Counted from the first letter of the stretch, positions 10,184 through 21,544 are shown. The stretch is DNA of 64,000 bases from Fomes fomentarius (GCA_022606135.1 JABYQN010000011.1:1116001-1180000); one strand, 5' to 3'. Made by a program: numbers and translations. The notes: generated by a model not told the origin, from the sequence alone.

Positions 10184-10845
10184 GTATTATGAGGATGAGG
10201 AAGAACCCCTTGTCTAGAGCCCTGTCTAGAGTTCAGTGGTACTAGTAGTAGGATGCCGCGCATGTCCGACATTATCGAGAATCCACAACATCCTCACATC
10301 CTCTTCCAGTTCGCGGCGAGTAGGAGCCTGAGCGATCGTGTGTGGCTCGACGAAAGGCGGAACAACCGCGAAGGGCGTGTTGGCGTGCTCGAGCGCCCCC
10401 CGCGGAGGTAGTTCCATACAGAGGGGTATTTCGGGGCGAGCGAGATCTTTTCTCTCGGGAAATTATGGTCGCTGCACCAAAGGTAGGCATGGGGGCGATC
10501 AGCCAAACGAACGAAGACAAAGGACAGCGACGCACGAGAGCTCCCGCCTGAGGACCTGCTCCCTATCCCTATCCTCATCGCCCGCCCTGACACCCCGATG
10601 GTGCCACGCGGAGTTATTCCCCACGTCCTCCAGCAGCTCCTCGGCGTATGCGCGCTCCCCGTCGATGCGGCGGCGCGCGAGCTCGAGTTCCTCAATGCTG
10701 TTCTCTGCTCAGGCGTCAAGGACCACCACACATGGTCCTACCGCCAGTGTATCCTCGTCCACTTCAATGACGAGCCTCGCCTTTGGGCGGGAGTTGAGCG
10801 TGGTGAGCAGCACACGGCCATGGTGCCAGACCTGGTACGTTTTCA
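9055..10845. repeat. Right arm of the 1.8-kb inverted duplication
   Basis: Near-identical reverse complement of 1886-3765. Here both embedded genes continue beyond the edges: the nuclease-like gene has its 5' exon and TATA box to the left, and RAM2 has its 5' half to the right, up to about 11125. This arm is therefore the likely donor of the duplication. About 5.3 kb carrying the intact glycosyltransferase and DHH1 lies between the arms. Confidence 0.88.
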
Positions 10846-11125
10846 AGGTGATCGCGATGCGTACATGTGTTTCAGCTCTTCATCAAGCGGAACCTCGAGG
10901 GCTATCATGGTCTTGTATCTGTGTTGCCTGCGTGTTGGGTAGAGTTACGAGATCGTGTTCAGAGTGATCCCGAGTGGCGGCCGACGGGAAGCTCACCAAC
11001 AGTGTAATGGGCAGGGTTCATCCGGATGATCCGCTCCGTGAGCTTGGGCACACACAAGGTCATCTCTCACACCTCGAATATCCCGCGGAAGTAGTATGTG
11101 GCATCCTTGTCTGCGGGTGGATCGA
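10222..11125 (-). pseudogene. Farnesyltransferase alpha-subunit (RAM2) pseudogene, longer right copy
   Basis: Read leftward the frames give KDATYYFRGIFEV, a TGA stop at 11069-11067, then EMTLCVPKLTERIIRMNPAHYTV, a 69-nt intron (10996-10928), QHRYKTMIALEVPLDEELKHM, LKTYQVWHHGRVLLTTLNS, an inverted segment, RRIDGERAYAEELLEDVGNNSAWHH and later APKYPSVWNYLRG. These are the successive prenyltransferase alpha repeats of RAM2/FNTA in native order. The nonsense codon, the frame slip at the splice junction, further frameshifts and the internal inversion show it is dead. The N-terminal start is not recognisable beyond about 11125. Confidence 0.78.
10712..10796 (+). other. Inverted exon segment inside the RAM2 pseudogene (right copy)
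   Basis: On the plus strand it encodes GVKDHHTWSYRQ, ILVHFNDEPRLWAG, while the RAM2 sequence on both sides reads on the minus strand. It is the same inversion as at 1925-2009, so the inversion came before the large duplication. Confidence 0.78.
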
Positions 11126-11683
11126 GGTCAACTTGAATGTGTGTAGTATGCGAATGGACTGGAATATACTAGCCTCAACCGTACTGCGACTCGTGAGAAC
11201 CACGGCTGTATGATACGTTTCCTGCTACGTTGCCAGCAACTCGTCTCTGTTTTGAATGGATTCAGATCGGGATTGAAATATGGTCGCGAGTATTGAAGGT
11301 CGGACTCTTGTATACATGTTCGAGTGGCGTAGAGTAGAACTACGGAAGGAAATCCGGAATGGTTGAGATAGTGACTAGACGATTCTAGTGTAAAGGGAAG
11401 GGGCGAGGGAAGAGCGGGAGTCCAGAGCGGAACAAACCAAGCAAAGGTATGGGTTAAGTCTATCTCAGGATGCTGACCGTGACTTGCGCGGTAGTCATGA
11501 GTACCCATAACCGTCTCTCTTGATAGTAGCCGTCATGAAGGAAGGTCGAGAGGCGCGTCGATGAAAGGGGGACAATGGATGACCGAGGGAATGCTGCGAT
11601 GAAGATCGAACGGAAGACAGCGACCGCCGACAAGACGGATCAAGGGCTTGGGGGCCACAGAACCGGGAACAGAGGGGGCTGAT
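11126..11683. other. Intergenic, no gene seen
   Basis: Only short, low-quality open frames. Nothing resembles a remaining RAM2 5' exon with confidence. Confidence 0.5.
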
Positions 11684-12274
11684 TTACATGAACCATCGAG
11701 CGTCGGTCAGACGTGCAGAAGAAACAGATCCCGGTAGAGAGAACAAACGTACAAACTTTGTCACCCCTTTAGCCTTCTCTTCAGCGATCCACTGCCGCCG
11801 TTCCTCTCTCCACTCCTCCCGATATTTCTTCGACACCATCCGCATCTTGTGAAGGATGAAGCCATAAGCTACACCCAAAATATCAATCAGCCAAAAAACC
11901 AGTCGATATCTCGGCCACAACACGGTAGGGTTGGGGGACGCACGTCTGACATGACGAGGCCACAGTACTTGCCAGTAACATATGCCCTTGAATTCATCAC
12001 GGTGGCGCAGGTCGAGCGGGAACCAGTGGTCTAGATACGCCTTGATCTCTGCGTCGAGAACGAGCCTGGGGGCCGGCGTGCCCGTACGGAAAAAGGCGGC
12101 ACCCCCGACGAGAAGCCATCTCTTCTCCTTATTCTTGTACATAACGCCAAGGAGACGCGGCGATTCCATGATGTTACGTCGAGCGTAGTAGAGAGAGGCA
12201 CAATCGATGGCACTCGTGCTGTTGACCTGGTCCGTGGTGAAGCCGTACTGGAGCACACATAGATGTCCGACCAT
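11684..12274 (-). CDS. Unrecognised protein with one likely membrane segment
   Basis: A 196-codon frame from ATG 12274 reads MVGHLCVLQYGFTTDQVNS.. and contains a hydrophobic stretch (LVFWLIDILGVAYGFIL, about residues 130-146) followed by a very charged helix (KKYREEWREERRQWIAEEKAKG). The frame stays open upstream to about 12340 (HTDLLDVTVSGLLLTREM) and begins just after a CAG at 12341, so a further 5' exon is likely. In-frame GTACTG..AG and GTACGT signals mean that one or two short introns may be removed near 11900-11980 and 11750. I do not recognise the family. Coding is supported by the coherent hydrophobic-plus-charged pattern rather than by a named domain. Confidence 0.5.
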   Translation of the reverse strand: MVGHLCVLQYGFTTDQVNSTSAIDCASLYYARRNIMESPRLLGVMYKNKEKRWLLVGGAAFFRTGTPAPRLVLDAEIKAYLDHWFPLDLRHRDEFKGICYWQVLWPRHVRRASPNPTVLWPRYRLVFWLIDILGVAYGFILHKMRMVSKKYREEWREERRQWIAEEKAKGVTKFVRLFSLPGSVSSARLTDARWFM

Positions 12275-12399
12275 CTCTCGTGTGAGGAGGAGGCCGGAGA
12301 CAGTGACGTCGAGGAGATCGGTGTGGGCGACGTGCTGTCAGCCATGGTGAGAGCAGGGTGAGAGTGCTTAGTGGAAGACAATCTTGGACTTTCAAGTTC

Positions 12400-13862
12400 A
12401 ACTGTGATTCAACATGGGCGTCTCCATGCCCAGATCCACGCGGATTTTGAGATCCCGTGCAGCCGACCAGGACCTTAATAGAAGTGATTGACGTCGGCGG
12501 CGGGATCGTCGGGACATGTCATGTAGCGGTTAGCTTTTAACGAGAGACGTGAGTAATTGAATGGACTGAGTGCTGAGTGCTGAGTTCGTGGGTGCTTACA
12601 TATAAGCAACCTGCATAGGCAATGCATAGGTGAGAGACTCCGGAGGTATATAATAACAGTGCAGTGCGGTGCCGCGGCGCTGGAATGAATGCAGCTTCTG
12701 ATTAGAAACGAAATCAAAAGAGTATCTGTGGGAGTGAGATCCACAGCGAAAGTGGGAGTGGGAGTGGGAGTGGGAGGCTCCACTCCATACTAGTACGGGA
12801 TGGGACTGAGATAACCACTTCTAAGATAGATGGCCAGAGATGGAGACGGAGACAGGGAGAAAGAGGGTATGTATGTCCGCACGTACAGATAACCTACCTG
12901 ATGGCCCTATGACCTACCTAAGTATACGTACATAAGTATATCCACCTCTCTCGGCATACTAATATCTGGTACTCTGCGAAGCGAGGGAAGTGTATTCGAG
13001 GCTGGATATACATGGTCGGGATTATTCTATGTAGCATACGTGTATGCAGCGAGTGCAGATGTCGGGATCAAGATATAGGTAGGCGGGTACGTGGGTACGT
13101 GGTGGGTAGGCAGTTACCAGTACTGGTCTATTGGCTGTCCGAGGGAGTCCGCATTGCTATGATATAGAGGCCTAGGGGGGAGGGGAGAGGGGGGAGAGGG
13201 ATGCGTGACGACGATAGACTGATAGCGATGAACGTTTTGCGGGAACGACGAACGCGATGATTAGGACCATGGACGATGCATGCACAACGCACAATGCCAC
13301 GATATTCATGACGTATGGGATGAAGATACGGGAACGGAACCAGAAACAGGATTGGTTAAGAGGCAAAGGAAAGGACAGATACGCTAGCTCTCTCGAGGAC
13401 GAAGAAAAAATAGGATGTAAGATTGGTCGTAACAAATTACCGTACGTGGAGCGTCTTTGGTTGCTATATGCATACACGCGTCATGCGAGGGAAGTAGTCC
13501 TAGTCCATGTATCCACGACGAATATTGCTAGGGGGCTAGAGAATTTGGAGCATCTCAGATGAATGATACAACTTGAAGCAAGCATGGATAGACATGTGTA
13601 GTGGAGTGTGGACGAGCGCAGACGTCCAGGGAGGAACGAGAAAACCGAGGAGGCGAGGGAGGAAGGTAAGACGGAGGCGAAACGGATGGAACCAACTAAC
13701 CAGCCTCTCATCTTGCGAGTCGTGTGTGTTTGAGCCGCATTCCGGCCCCTCTACTTGCAAATGGCGGAATACCGCAAACCAGCTCCCACCAACCAGCAAA
13801 GAGTCACCAGCCAAAGTCACCTGCCCACTGCAATCTACCTCTGATAGGCACGACTTCGGACT
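12400..13862. other. Intergenic, gene-poor
   Basis: No convincing coding sequence on either strand. Contains a GGGAGT tandem run (12751-12776), GTA/CTA-rich stretches near 12870-13110 and a G-rich run near 13175-13200. Confidence 0.55.
12751..12776. repeat. GGGAGT hexamer microsatellite
   Basis: About four head-to-tail copies of GGGAGT. Confidence 0.85.
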
Positions 13863-15918
13863 TTACGCCTTCACCGTAGCGGGCTGAACGTTGTGACCGT
13901 GACTGGAGCCATGGTGGCCGTGGCCAAGCATGCGCCAGAACTTCCACCTCGGCTTCTTCGCGCTCCCACCATTCGCATTCGCATTCTTCCCGTGCCCGTC
14001 CCCGTTCGCAACATCAGACGTCGACATCGAAATTGTCGATACAGTGACATCAGCGTGATCCCCGCTGGTGTCTCCGTCCATGTTGATCGAGTTCGAGTCC
14101 TCTTCCGAATGCGGCGGCGTGGGCAGCCCACCCGGCGGAAGACTCGGCAGATTCGTGTCCTTGCTGCCCTTCATAGGCTGCGAGAGAGCAGAATGCGACA
14201 GCGGCCGGCTGTGTAACACCGGGCTGGGTTTCCATTCAGACGAGAGCAGCGGGGCAGACGAGCTCCTACTCTTATTGAACGCCCTATGACTGAGATCCGT
14301 CGCAGGCGCCTGGAATTTGGCGGTCTCGCCAGACGCTGAGGTGGCAGGATCGTCGGAGGAAGGCATTATGACAACATCCGCAGCTGAGGCGACCCATGCG
14401 CGTCTCGATGATTTTGACGGAAGAGCACCGACGCTTGCGCTGATCGTGATCGTAGGGGGTGCAGCAGGCGCGATAGGGGCGTCTGCGTCGAGCGCGCCGC
14501 TGAGGACAACATCAGCGACAGTCCAATCTCCGTAGTCCGCCACCGCAGGCTCGCAACCAACAGGCTCACAGAACGTGCTGGCCTGCATGACGTATGGCCG
14601 TGCACGTTCCAATGAATCGGGAGCGAGCGCTTGCGACTGCGTTGGGGATGCCTGTAAGGCGAATGACAGGAGGAAGGATTCCATGCTTTCCACGAGTCGA
14701 CGCCGTGCCACAGGAGGTGCGCGTGATGCCGAAGCAGGGAGGAGGTGAATAAGAAGCGCCCTGCCAGGTGGAGCCGGCATCATCTGTGCGAGGGATAGCG
14801 ACTCGCCACTCTGGTATGGAGGTGTGGGGGGGATGTACACGGAAGTCGAACTTCGGCTGAAGGCACCGAAGATGGATTGTGGGCGCAGACGTATGGAGGT
14901 AGAAGAGCTGGTACGCGAACGAAGTGTTGGCGCGGAAGGGTGGACGCTTGACGTCAGGAACGGACGCGAGATGGTGGTGACGAGGATTGAGTTCTTGAGG
15001 AGGGCTTTGTCCGAGATCTTCTCTGGCATGAAGTTTACGAACACATCAAATGGACGCTGGGAAGGGTCTGGAGGGGGCAAAGAAGTGCGGCCTCGACGAG
15101 GGAAGAACGAGCCGGCAAAGGAAGAAGGTCTGGAAGAAGAACCTGGAGAGGAGCCTGGAACGGACTCTGCAGTAAGCAAGGTTGAGGAGCTGCCGGGAGA
15201 AGTCGGTGTGCTCTGAGAGCCAAAGCGCGACATTGAGGGAGGGGCGAGCTCGCCGTAACCGTCGGCATCCTCATGGAGCTCGACGACGCCGCCGCCACCG
15301 TGTTTCCGCCAGCTGCGTGCGACACGCTCGGCCCATTCCAAGATGTTGACAAACTGGACTGCACCCGCGTGTTCGAGAGCGAGGGGCGCAGTGAGGCGGA
15401 GAATGCGGACGCTAGGTATGACGATGCCAGGGATGTCTGGAGGATTGTGGGTAGCGAGGATAACGAGAGACTTGGCGAAATGACGGGACTGGAGGAGGGG
15501 AGCAAGCTCCTTGAGGGTAGGGGCTGACGAGGACTGAGGACAATGAGCAGAAGGCAACAAGGATGAAAAACGCACCTCCTAGGACGAAGATGACATTGCG
15601 ACGCTGCGAGGCTGTTGCAGACAGTAGGGCGTCGATCTTGAGGAACCAGGGCTCTCCAAGAACGGCAGGGGAAGCCCCAGCGAAGGGGTCGAGAGGGAAC
15701 CTGGGCTTGAAGACGTCCCTGCGAGAGCGCTGACGGGGGACGAGCGTGCTGGACGAGGCCACGGCGGCCATGGTGGAGGAGGATGGAGAAGAGTGTGTGT
15801 TCGGGCGGCGGAAGGTGGATGGAGGTGAAGAGGAGGCGGCCAAGAGATTGGCCGAGAGGACATTGCGAGCCCTCCCCTCTGGCGTCATATGTCTGGCTAA
15901 TTCCGGCAAGGCGGCCAT
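13863..15918 (-). CDS. Unrecognised serine/proline-rich protein
   Basis: Two exons (15918-15576, 15523-13863) separated by a 52-nt intron join as FVLG-APTLKELAPLLQ in phase, giving 667 aa from ATG 15918 or 618 aa from ATG 15771. The conserved-looking part spans the intron: RFPLDPFAGASPAVLGEPWF, IDALLSATASQRRNVIFVLG, HFAKSLVILATHNPPDIPGI, RLTAPLALEHAGAVQFVNIL. This resembles an alpha/beta domain that starts a strand at VIFVLG. The rest is Ser/Pro-rich and probably disordered, ending in a short basic segment (KKPRWKFWRMLGHGHH). No catalytic motif is recognised. Localisation is unclear; there is no signal peptide. Confidence 0.7.
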
Positions 15919-18683
15919 CTTACCTTCGGCAGCACGCGCTGCGGCGGGTGATTGCGATGTGCACTGTCCGCCTCCGTGATCAGTGCCGGTCAGTCACTCT
16001 CGATGGCTCGCAGGCAGACGTCGTGCACGCGTCTAGGCGTGCCTGTAGTGTGCTGGAGAGCGTGGGGCGCGGGAAGGGGCAGGGAGGGAGGAGAGCAGTT
16101 AAGTATGGGCCTGCATTACGTTCATGGCGTAATCCGCCCGATCTGCCTCGTTCGGCCGTTCCACCAAACGCTGGTGATGGCAAGATGTCAGATCATACCA
16201 AGATCTTCGCCTCCGAGCACTTACGCCGACCCAGCCGCCGTCCTCCGTCCTCCGCCTTTCCACTCACCCATCCTCCCCGCCGCCAGCCCTCCAGACGAGT
16301 GACCTCAGCTAACCTCCCACACAACACCGCGGTCCCGCTCATACACTACGCACAAGAGAATCCTATACACTCACGCTCCCATCAGCACAGTAGCACCGAT
16401 ATGCACTACGGTTATTTCTTCGTTCCCACGCCCAGACCCTGCCTGGCATGATAAGATTTCTGCAAACCATTCTGCTCAACCTTCGATTACACTGCGCATG
16501 CATTCCGTAGCATTCTTACACCGACCCGTCGAATACCTCAAGCCCTCATCGACATCCGCGACACCGCGCCGCTGTCTGCCTCCTGCCTTTGTCAGTTTAC
16601 ATCGCTGGGTGCGAGAACCAAGCATGCACGCCTGTCAGCCGTGTGACAGCGATTTGTCCAGACACGAACTTGACGAATGTCGGTGCATAGAGAAAAGACC
16701 TCGACGAGCCAAGCCCCATCCGGCACTGGACGGCACGCGGTGCCGCTAAAACGTCCGACTCCGATTGTTGTCAACAATCAGCCGTGGCAAGCCGTTCATT
16801 ACATTCACTTGCAGGGCTTTGCGCACTCGAGAACCTATCCAGACTCCAGCTCACGCTCAAGGAGCGTTGATCATGATAATTGGTTCACCAGCGCATCGCA
16901 AACTGCAGGTGTCCCGCGACTCCTCATCAGCAACACTGGCCACGATTGGTTATGCATGATGAACTTGGAACGTTGGACGGTAAGTAGATATCGCCAATTC
17001 GCCTGACAAAGCAAACCAGGCGGTTCATCAGTTCGAGCGTCGCGATATGGTAATTAGTATTTCAACAAGTGTTGGAGAATAGTATCCTCAGCGTTCGCCG
17101 TTCGGTGCATATCACAGTGACACAGCCGTGGACCAATCCCTCTCAGCGTAATAATAATTCCGTGCAGTAGCCAACCTGCAACGCACGAGGCTGAGCCGCG
17201 GCCGGAGGTAAAACCTTCTTGGTGCCCGGACCACACCTCACGGGTATGTGAACCCGAATCCATCCAGTACTTAGGGTTGCGCACGTCTATCACCTATGAG
17301 TACTACATAATAGTGAGTACTGCGCACAATGATGCGGAATACGGCGCTCACAGTCAGGCACCCGCCTTTTCGAATTCCCAACGCCGCTCAGAATGCTATT
17401 GCTCAAGTTTGAGCTTGCTGCGCACGTCCGCCCCGTCGCACATCGACCGACGACGACGTCTCAGTCTACGCCGACGTACGCGTGCCGCCCGGCACTTCCA
17501 GCAGAGAGAGCAGAGAGAAGTAAGAGGTTCAGGTAAGAGAACCAGAACCACCAGTTCTCTCATCACTGCGCAGCACCGCTCCGGCCGCGGCGGCGCACGA
17601 ACGTCGAGCGGAACTGCTGCCGAGGACCGGTCCGCGCCCGCGATTGTGAATTCTCTGGTCAGGACTCAATACAGCGTGATAGAGTGTGAATGGAGAACCG
17701 AGCACAGTGAACAGAGAACAGAGAAGTGGATCTTCACGCGCGGTACCAGAATAGTACCTTGATATCACATTGGTGCGTGTGTACTACATGTGCCATCTGC
17801 TTGCGAGGTCTGTGAATAGTACATCCTCGCCGAGCATACCAAACACCATGTCCACCCAGACGAATGTGGGCTAATATAGTTTTGGCGAACGTCCGTGACG
17901 GACCCCATGGTCTATCCTACAAATATTCACAGCGCGGTCCTGGCCATGGGTCGAGTGCGACCACCACGGGACCGCGTCTGCGGAACGAAGACGAAGACTG
18001 GCACAAGACCACTGCGCCGGGAGCACTGAGCACTGAGCAGAACGGAACGTCCGGAGATCGTGCCATCCACAGTTGCGACGGCGCCTTCTCCACATTCACA
18101 TCAATTCTCAATTCTCAATTCTCACTTCCAGACGCAGATATAGTTAGGTTAGGTTAGCAAATGGTGTCAGCCACCCCCGGACGCGACGCGACGCCCTCCC
18201 AGCATATACGTACGTACTCCCACTTCGATACCAGGCATCCATCGCGAGACAGACACACGCACGCACGCACGCACTTTGAGATAGATGATTCGCGTCTGCC
18301 CGCACGCACAGGGTTCCTAGCTTCCTATCTGGATCCTCCAAGGTGATGGGGATCGAGACCTAGGGATAGGGATGAGGCCTGAGGAACCCGCCACAATGCA
18401 ACCCCATCATTCTCATTCTCCGGACCAGTAGTGTCCCGACACCTCCTGGCGCTAAGCGCTGAGCGCTGAGTCCGGGGTTGAGAAAAGGTTTAAGTTAGTT
18501 GTCACGCCTCGAAGTTGGGACAGATGCTGAGCAGTGACCAGTACACACTCGTCGCGAGTCAGAGCACCGCGCAGCTCGCACATACCAACCGTCGCACCGA
18601 GCATTCCCCTGCCAACGGCCCAGCAGTTCGCAGTAAACGTGAACAGCCTCGGAGAACATGATGTGTTCCAGCTCCCACAGCTC

Positions 18684-18713
18684 CCAGTTTCCAGTTTCCA
18701 GTTTCCAGTATCC

Positions 18714-18765
<52 letters not shown>

Positions 18766-18771
18766 CCCCGG
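18684..18771. repeat. CCAGTTT 7-bp tandem array
   Basis: About a dozen copies of CCAGTTT in a row, with one CCAGTAT variant and a CCCCGGT-type decay at the right edge. Because 7 is not a multiple of 3, all frames stay open through it and produce spurious repeated peptides. Confidence 0.9.
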
Positions 18772-19076
18772 TCCCCAGTCCCCGAGGCTTGCACGGTTCC
18801 CCGCTCTGCATTAGATGTCGGAGGTCGGAGGTCAGTGCATGTGCGCATGGAAGGATACACGCGGGGGCAGGAAGGTGGTGTAAATCCATGTCTCCCTGCG
18901 CCTTGGAATCGAAGCCCCGGGGCCCAGCTGTGGCACCCTATACGTTGGATTAGGATCCTACCATTTGAGTTCCATGATGTGCAGAATTCACAACCTTATA
19001 CTCTGTTCCAACCCGCTCCCTCGCTTCTAGCGTATGGTAGAGCGCTTATGCAGAGTGAAGAGTGTGGACGCTGGAG

Positions 19077-19118
19077 CGTTTGAACGTTTGAACGTTTGAA
19101 CGTTTGAACGTTTGAACG
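19077..19118. repeat. GTTTGAAC 8-bp tandem array
   Basis: Five perfect head-to-tail copies of an 8-bp unit; GTTTGAAC is close to its own reverse complement (GTTCAAAC). Confidence 0.9.
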
Positions 19119-20540
19119 CCGGCCAGGGTGTGCCTGCTGTCGCACTGGCGGTGGGTCGCACAGATCTGACAAATCTGAAGACGGACTGCGCCGCAAGCCG
19201 TCCGGACTCCGGGGCAAACCGCCTCGAAGATGTGCGTGTGGAAATTAGTATTGGCCAGGCGGAGGAAGGCGGCAGGAGGGCAAAGGAATGACGGTGTTCT
19301 ATTAGGTCGTCCACTGGCAGACGTCCATGAACCGAACGCGCCTCCGTCGTCCGGCGTCACCTCCGACCAGGATCCCAAGCGTGGAGGGAGCCCGAGAGAA
19401 TCCCAAAGAGCAGGCCGCAATTACGTGTCATGAGGCATTGGCAAGCCAGCAAAGGCTGCGCACTGCCTCTGGCTGGGCGGTACCTTGCTATAATTACCGC
19501 ACACACAGGCGCATGACGAGGTCTTCCCAGCGAGCGTTGGGGGGAGGGGTTGGGGAGATGTCACTTTGCCGAATGCTTGGGACCACACGCAAGGCGTCCC
19601 AGGGTTCATGGAAGCTGGACAGAAGCGAACAACCCTGCCAAGCAGTCCACTGTCTGACATCTCGAGCTTCGAATTGCGACTATGGGCGCGAAGCACGACT
19701 CTGCTTTGGGCGAGAGTCATGCTGCGTGCTCGGCGGCGAATCGAGCAGCAGCGCCTGGGGCGAAGATGTAGGTGGGGTGTTCCCCAACTACCATGCTCAT
19801 GCCGCAGTCTTTTGAGCTCGGCCAACGCCTCGAAGTGTCCTAAGCATGCGACAGTTGTATGCAGTGCACACATGTGATACATCGGAGAGAAAGATGGTGC
19901 ATGAAAGGACTTAGCTGCGTGACCTTAGGTATGGAGTGACCTGCATTCGGCAGCCAGTGACGAGTCGATGTCGCAACTCAGAGCTCGGAGCTCGAGTCTC
20001 AAAAGCTTAGCGGGAGCAGCCGAAGCGAGGAGAGGAGAGATTACGCGGAGACACGCGACGATATACAAGTACTTTAGAATGGAAGCTTGGAGTAGGACAC
20101 CGGCCGCGCTGGGCTGACGGGGCTTGGGGTCTTCCGCCGATAGGTCTATAAGTGGTCTCGTGTCAGCGCATCCACGTTTGAGGCAATAGGACTAGAGAAT
20201 AAGAGAGGGACCGGCCACATCCGAAGCTGTGGTTATAACACGAGTTCGATCGCAGCCGAAGGATATCACAGCTGAAAGCATGTATCGCGCGCATACACAT
20301 TCCCATCAAGAGCACCGGAGGGTTTGAAACGTCACCCCCCTACCATGCAGCAAGAAATAGCGGACTGCGGTTCAACAGGTGTTGCTTGTCTCAACACAGT
20401 GGCAACCTGAAGGACTAGTCGATGAGTACGGCGGACATGCAGCCCAGTGTACTCTCATTAACAAGCCACCGTCAGTTCGCCATCTTAAACCACCGTGCGA
20501 GAGTAGTGGGCGCAGACCGTTTCGGTCACACTCATGCTCG

Positions 20541-21197
20541 TCACGTCGTGTTCGGCCATCCGCGTTTCGCAAGACATCTCAACTATTCCATCAACTCCTC
20601 CATCGAACATGCACGCGTGCAATACGAGCATCACGAACAACGCAGACAGTCGTTACAACAATTCTCCAAACGACCACTCACCGTGCGGAACCGATTGATG
20701 CGCGCCTGCATGTCCTTCAGGAGGACCTTGCGCTCCCAGGTACGCTTCTCTAGTGTACGCTCCCACTTGTGTCCTTTGAACATGCGCTTCTTGCCAGCAT
20801 ACAGGCGGTTGCCCACGTCCGCGCCCTTGACCTCTTTCTCCTTGAGCTCTCCTTCCCACTCGACATCCTTGCCCCACCACGGCCCCTCTGTCGCTGTCGC
20901 TGATGACACTGACGCATCTGTAGGCAACGGCGTAGTCGGGGGAACCTCCGCGAGCACCTTGGGAGAAAGCTTCGGACCAGGAGGTAGAAGGTGCAGCGTG
21001 CCGCTCGTGCGCGCCTGCTTCACCAGCTCAGCTTGTCGTCGGAGCGAGTATTTTGGCGGTGCCCATCGACCCGACTCGGGGTTCTTGTGTGGTAGAAACG
21101 GGTTTGGGACTTTTGGCCGTGCAATTGACGGGTTGGCCTTGAGGACCGGAGCGAGCTCGCGTATGCGGAACTGCTTTACCGCCTGCAGCGCCGCCAT
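20541..21197 (-). CDS. MRPL25: Mitochondrial large ribosomal subunit protein mL59 (MRPL25)
   Basis: The main exon (21197-20682) reads MAALQAVKQFRIRELAPVL, NPFLPHKNPESGRWAPPKYSL, RRQAELVKQA, LPPGPKLSP, GELKEKEVKGADVGNRLYAG and KKRMFKGHKWERTLEKR. The block from WEGELKEKEVKG through KGHKWERT is the hallmark of fungal mL59, a protein found only in fungal mitoribosomes. A GTGAGT donor at 20681 follows INRFRT; an AG at 20583 gives a 14-codon last exon ending at 20541, for 185 aa in total (yeast MRPL25 is 157). The last exon is the least certain part. An in-frame ATG 14 codons upstream exists, but MAALQAVKQF fits the family start better. It functions in the mitochondrial matrix. Confidence 0.88.
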
Positions 21198-21544
21198 GCG
21201 AGTCGGGATAAGGATGGGGAGACTGAGCAGAACGCTCAAGCAGACTCGATCTTGAGGAGAGGAGGCACGGACGTTGTGCGAGCGGAGGACTTTGTGTCCA
21301 GCGCAGAGACAGGCAGATGCCGATCTCGCCTCGGCAGGTTGAGCATTTGCTTACATCAGCCATTATTTCCCGATATGGGTCGGCCAGCAGTCAGCCTCAG
21401 TGGGGAGTGACTGCCAGCTCAACATACGCTCTTTCTCCTTCTCCTCCTCATCTTCACCACCCCGGCGTGGCTTTCTCCTACCTTAAGCCCTCCGTCTAGT
21501 GCGTATATGACTCTCTATGCTTTTTCTCCCCTCTGCGTTCCCAC
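21198..21544. other. Divergent promoter region between mL59 and SEC62
   Basis: 347 bp with pyrimidine-rich runs near 21430-21530 before the SEC62 start. No small gene is seen. Confidence 0.6.

Larger units (their letters stand above)
15919..20540. other. 4.6-kb gene-poor region
   Basis: No gene is supported on either strand. The longest open frame (15783-16451, plus) has no recognisable domain and overlaps the 5' region of the gene before it. The region contains a CCAGTTT array (18684-18771), a GTTTGAAC array (19077-19118) and a short GGTTAGGTTAG run near 18145. Confidence 0.55.

Noticed and set aside
1886..10845. Inverted repeats as terminal repeats of a DNA transposon
   Set aside because: No transposase between or within the arms, no target duplication, and the arms are gene fragments with asymmetric ends.
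15783..16451. 222-codon plus-strand frame
   Set aside because: Starts inside the antisense of an exon, Arg/Pro-rich, no domain or splice support.
17180..17270. tRNA-like T-arm (CGGGTATGTGAACCCG)
   Set aside because: Stem and loop do not fit the T-arm consensus and no acceptor or anticodon stem can be drawn.
18145..18157. GGTTAGGTTAG as telomeric repeat
   Set aside because: Only two units, unit length 6 without the third G, and genes lie on both sides.
18500..18953. Repeated ETGNWKL/SSFQFPV peptides
   Set aside because: Produced by the CCAGTTT array in every frame; not a protein repeat.
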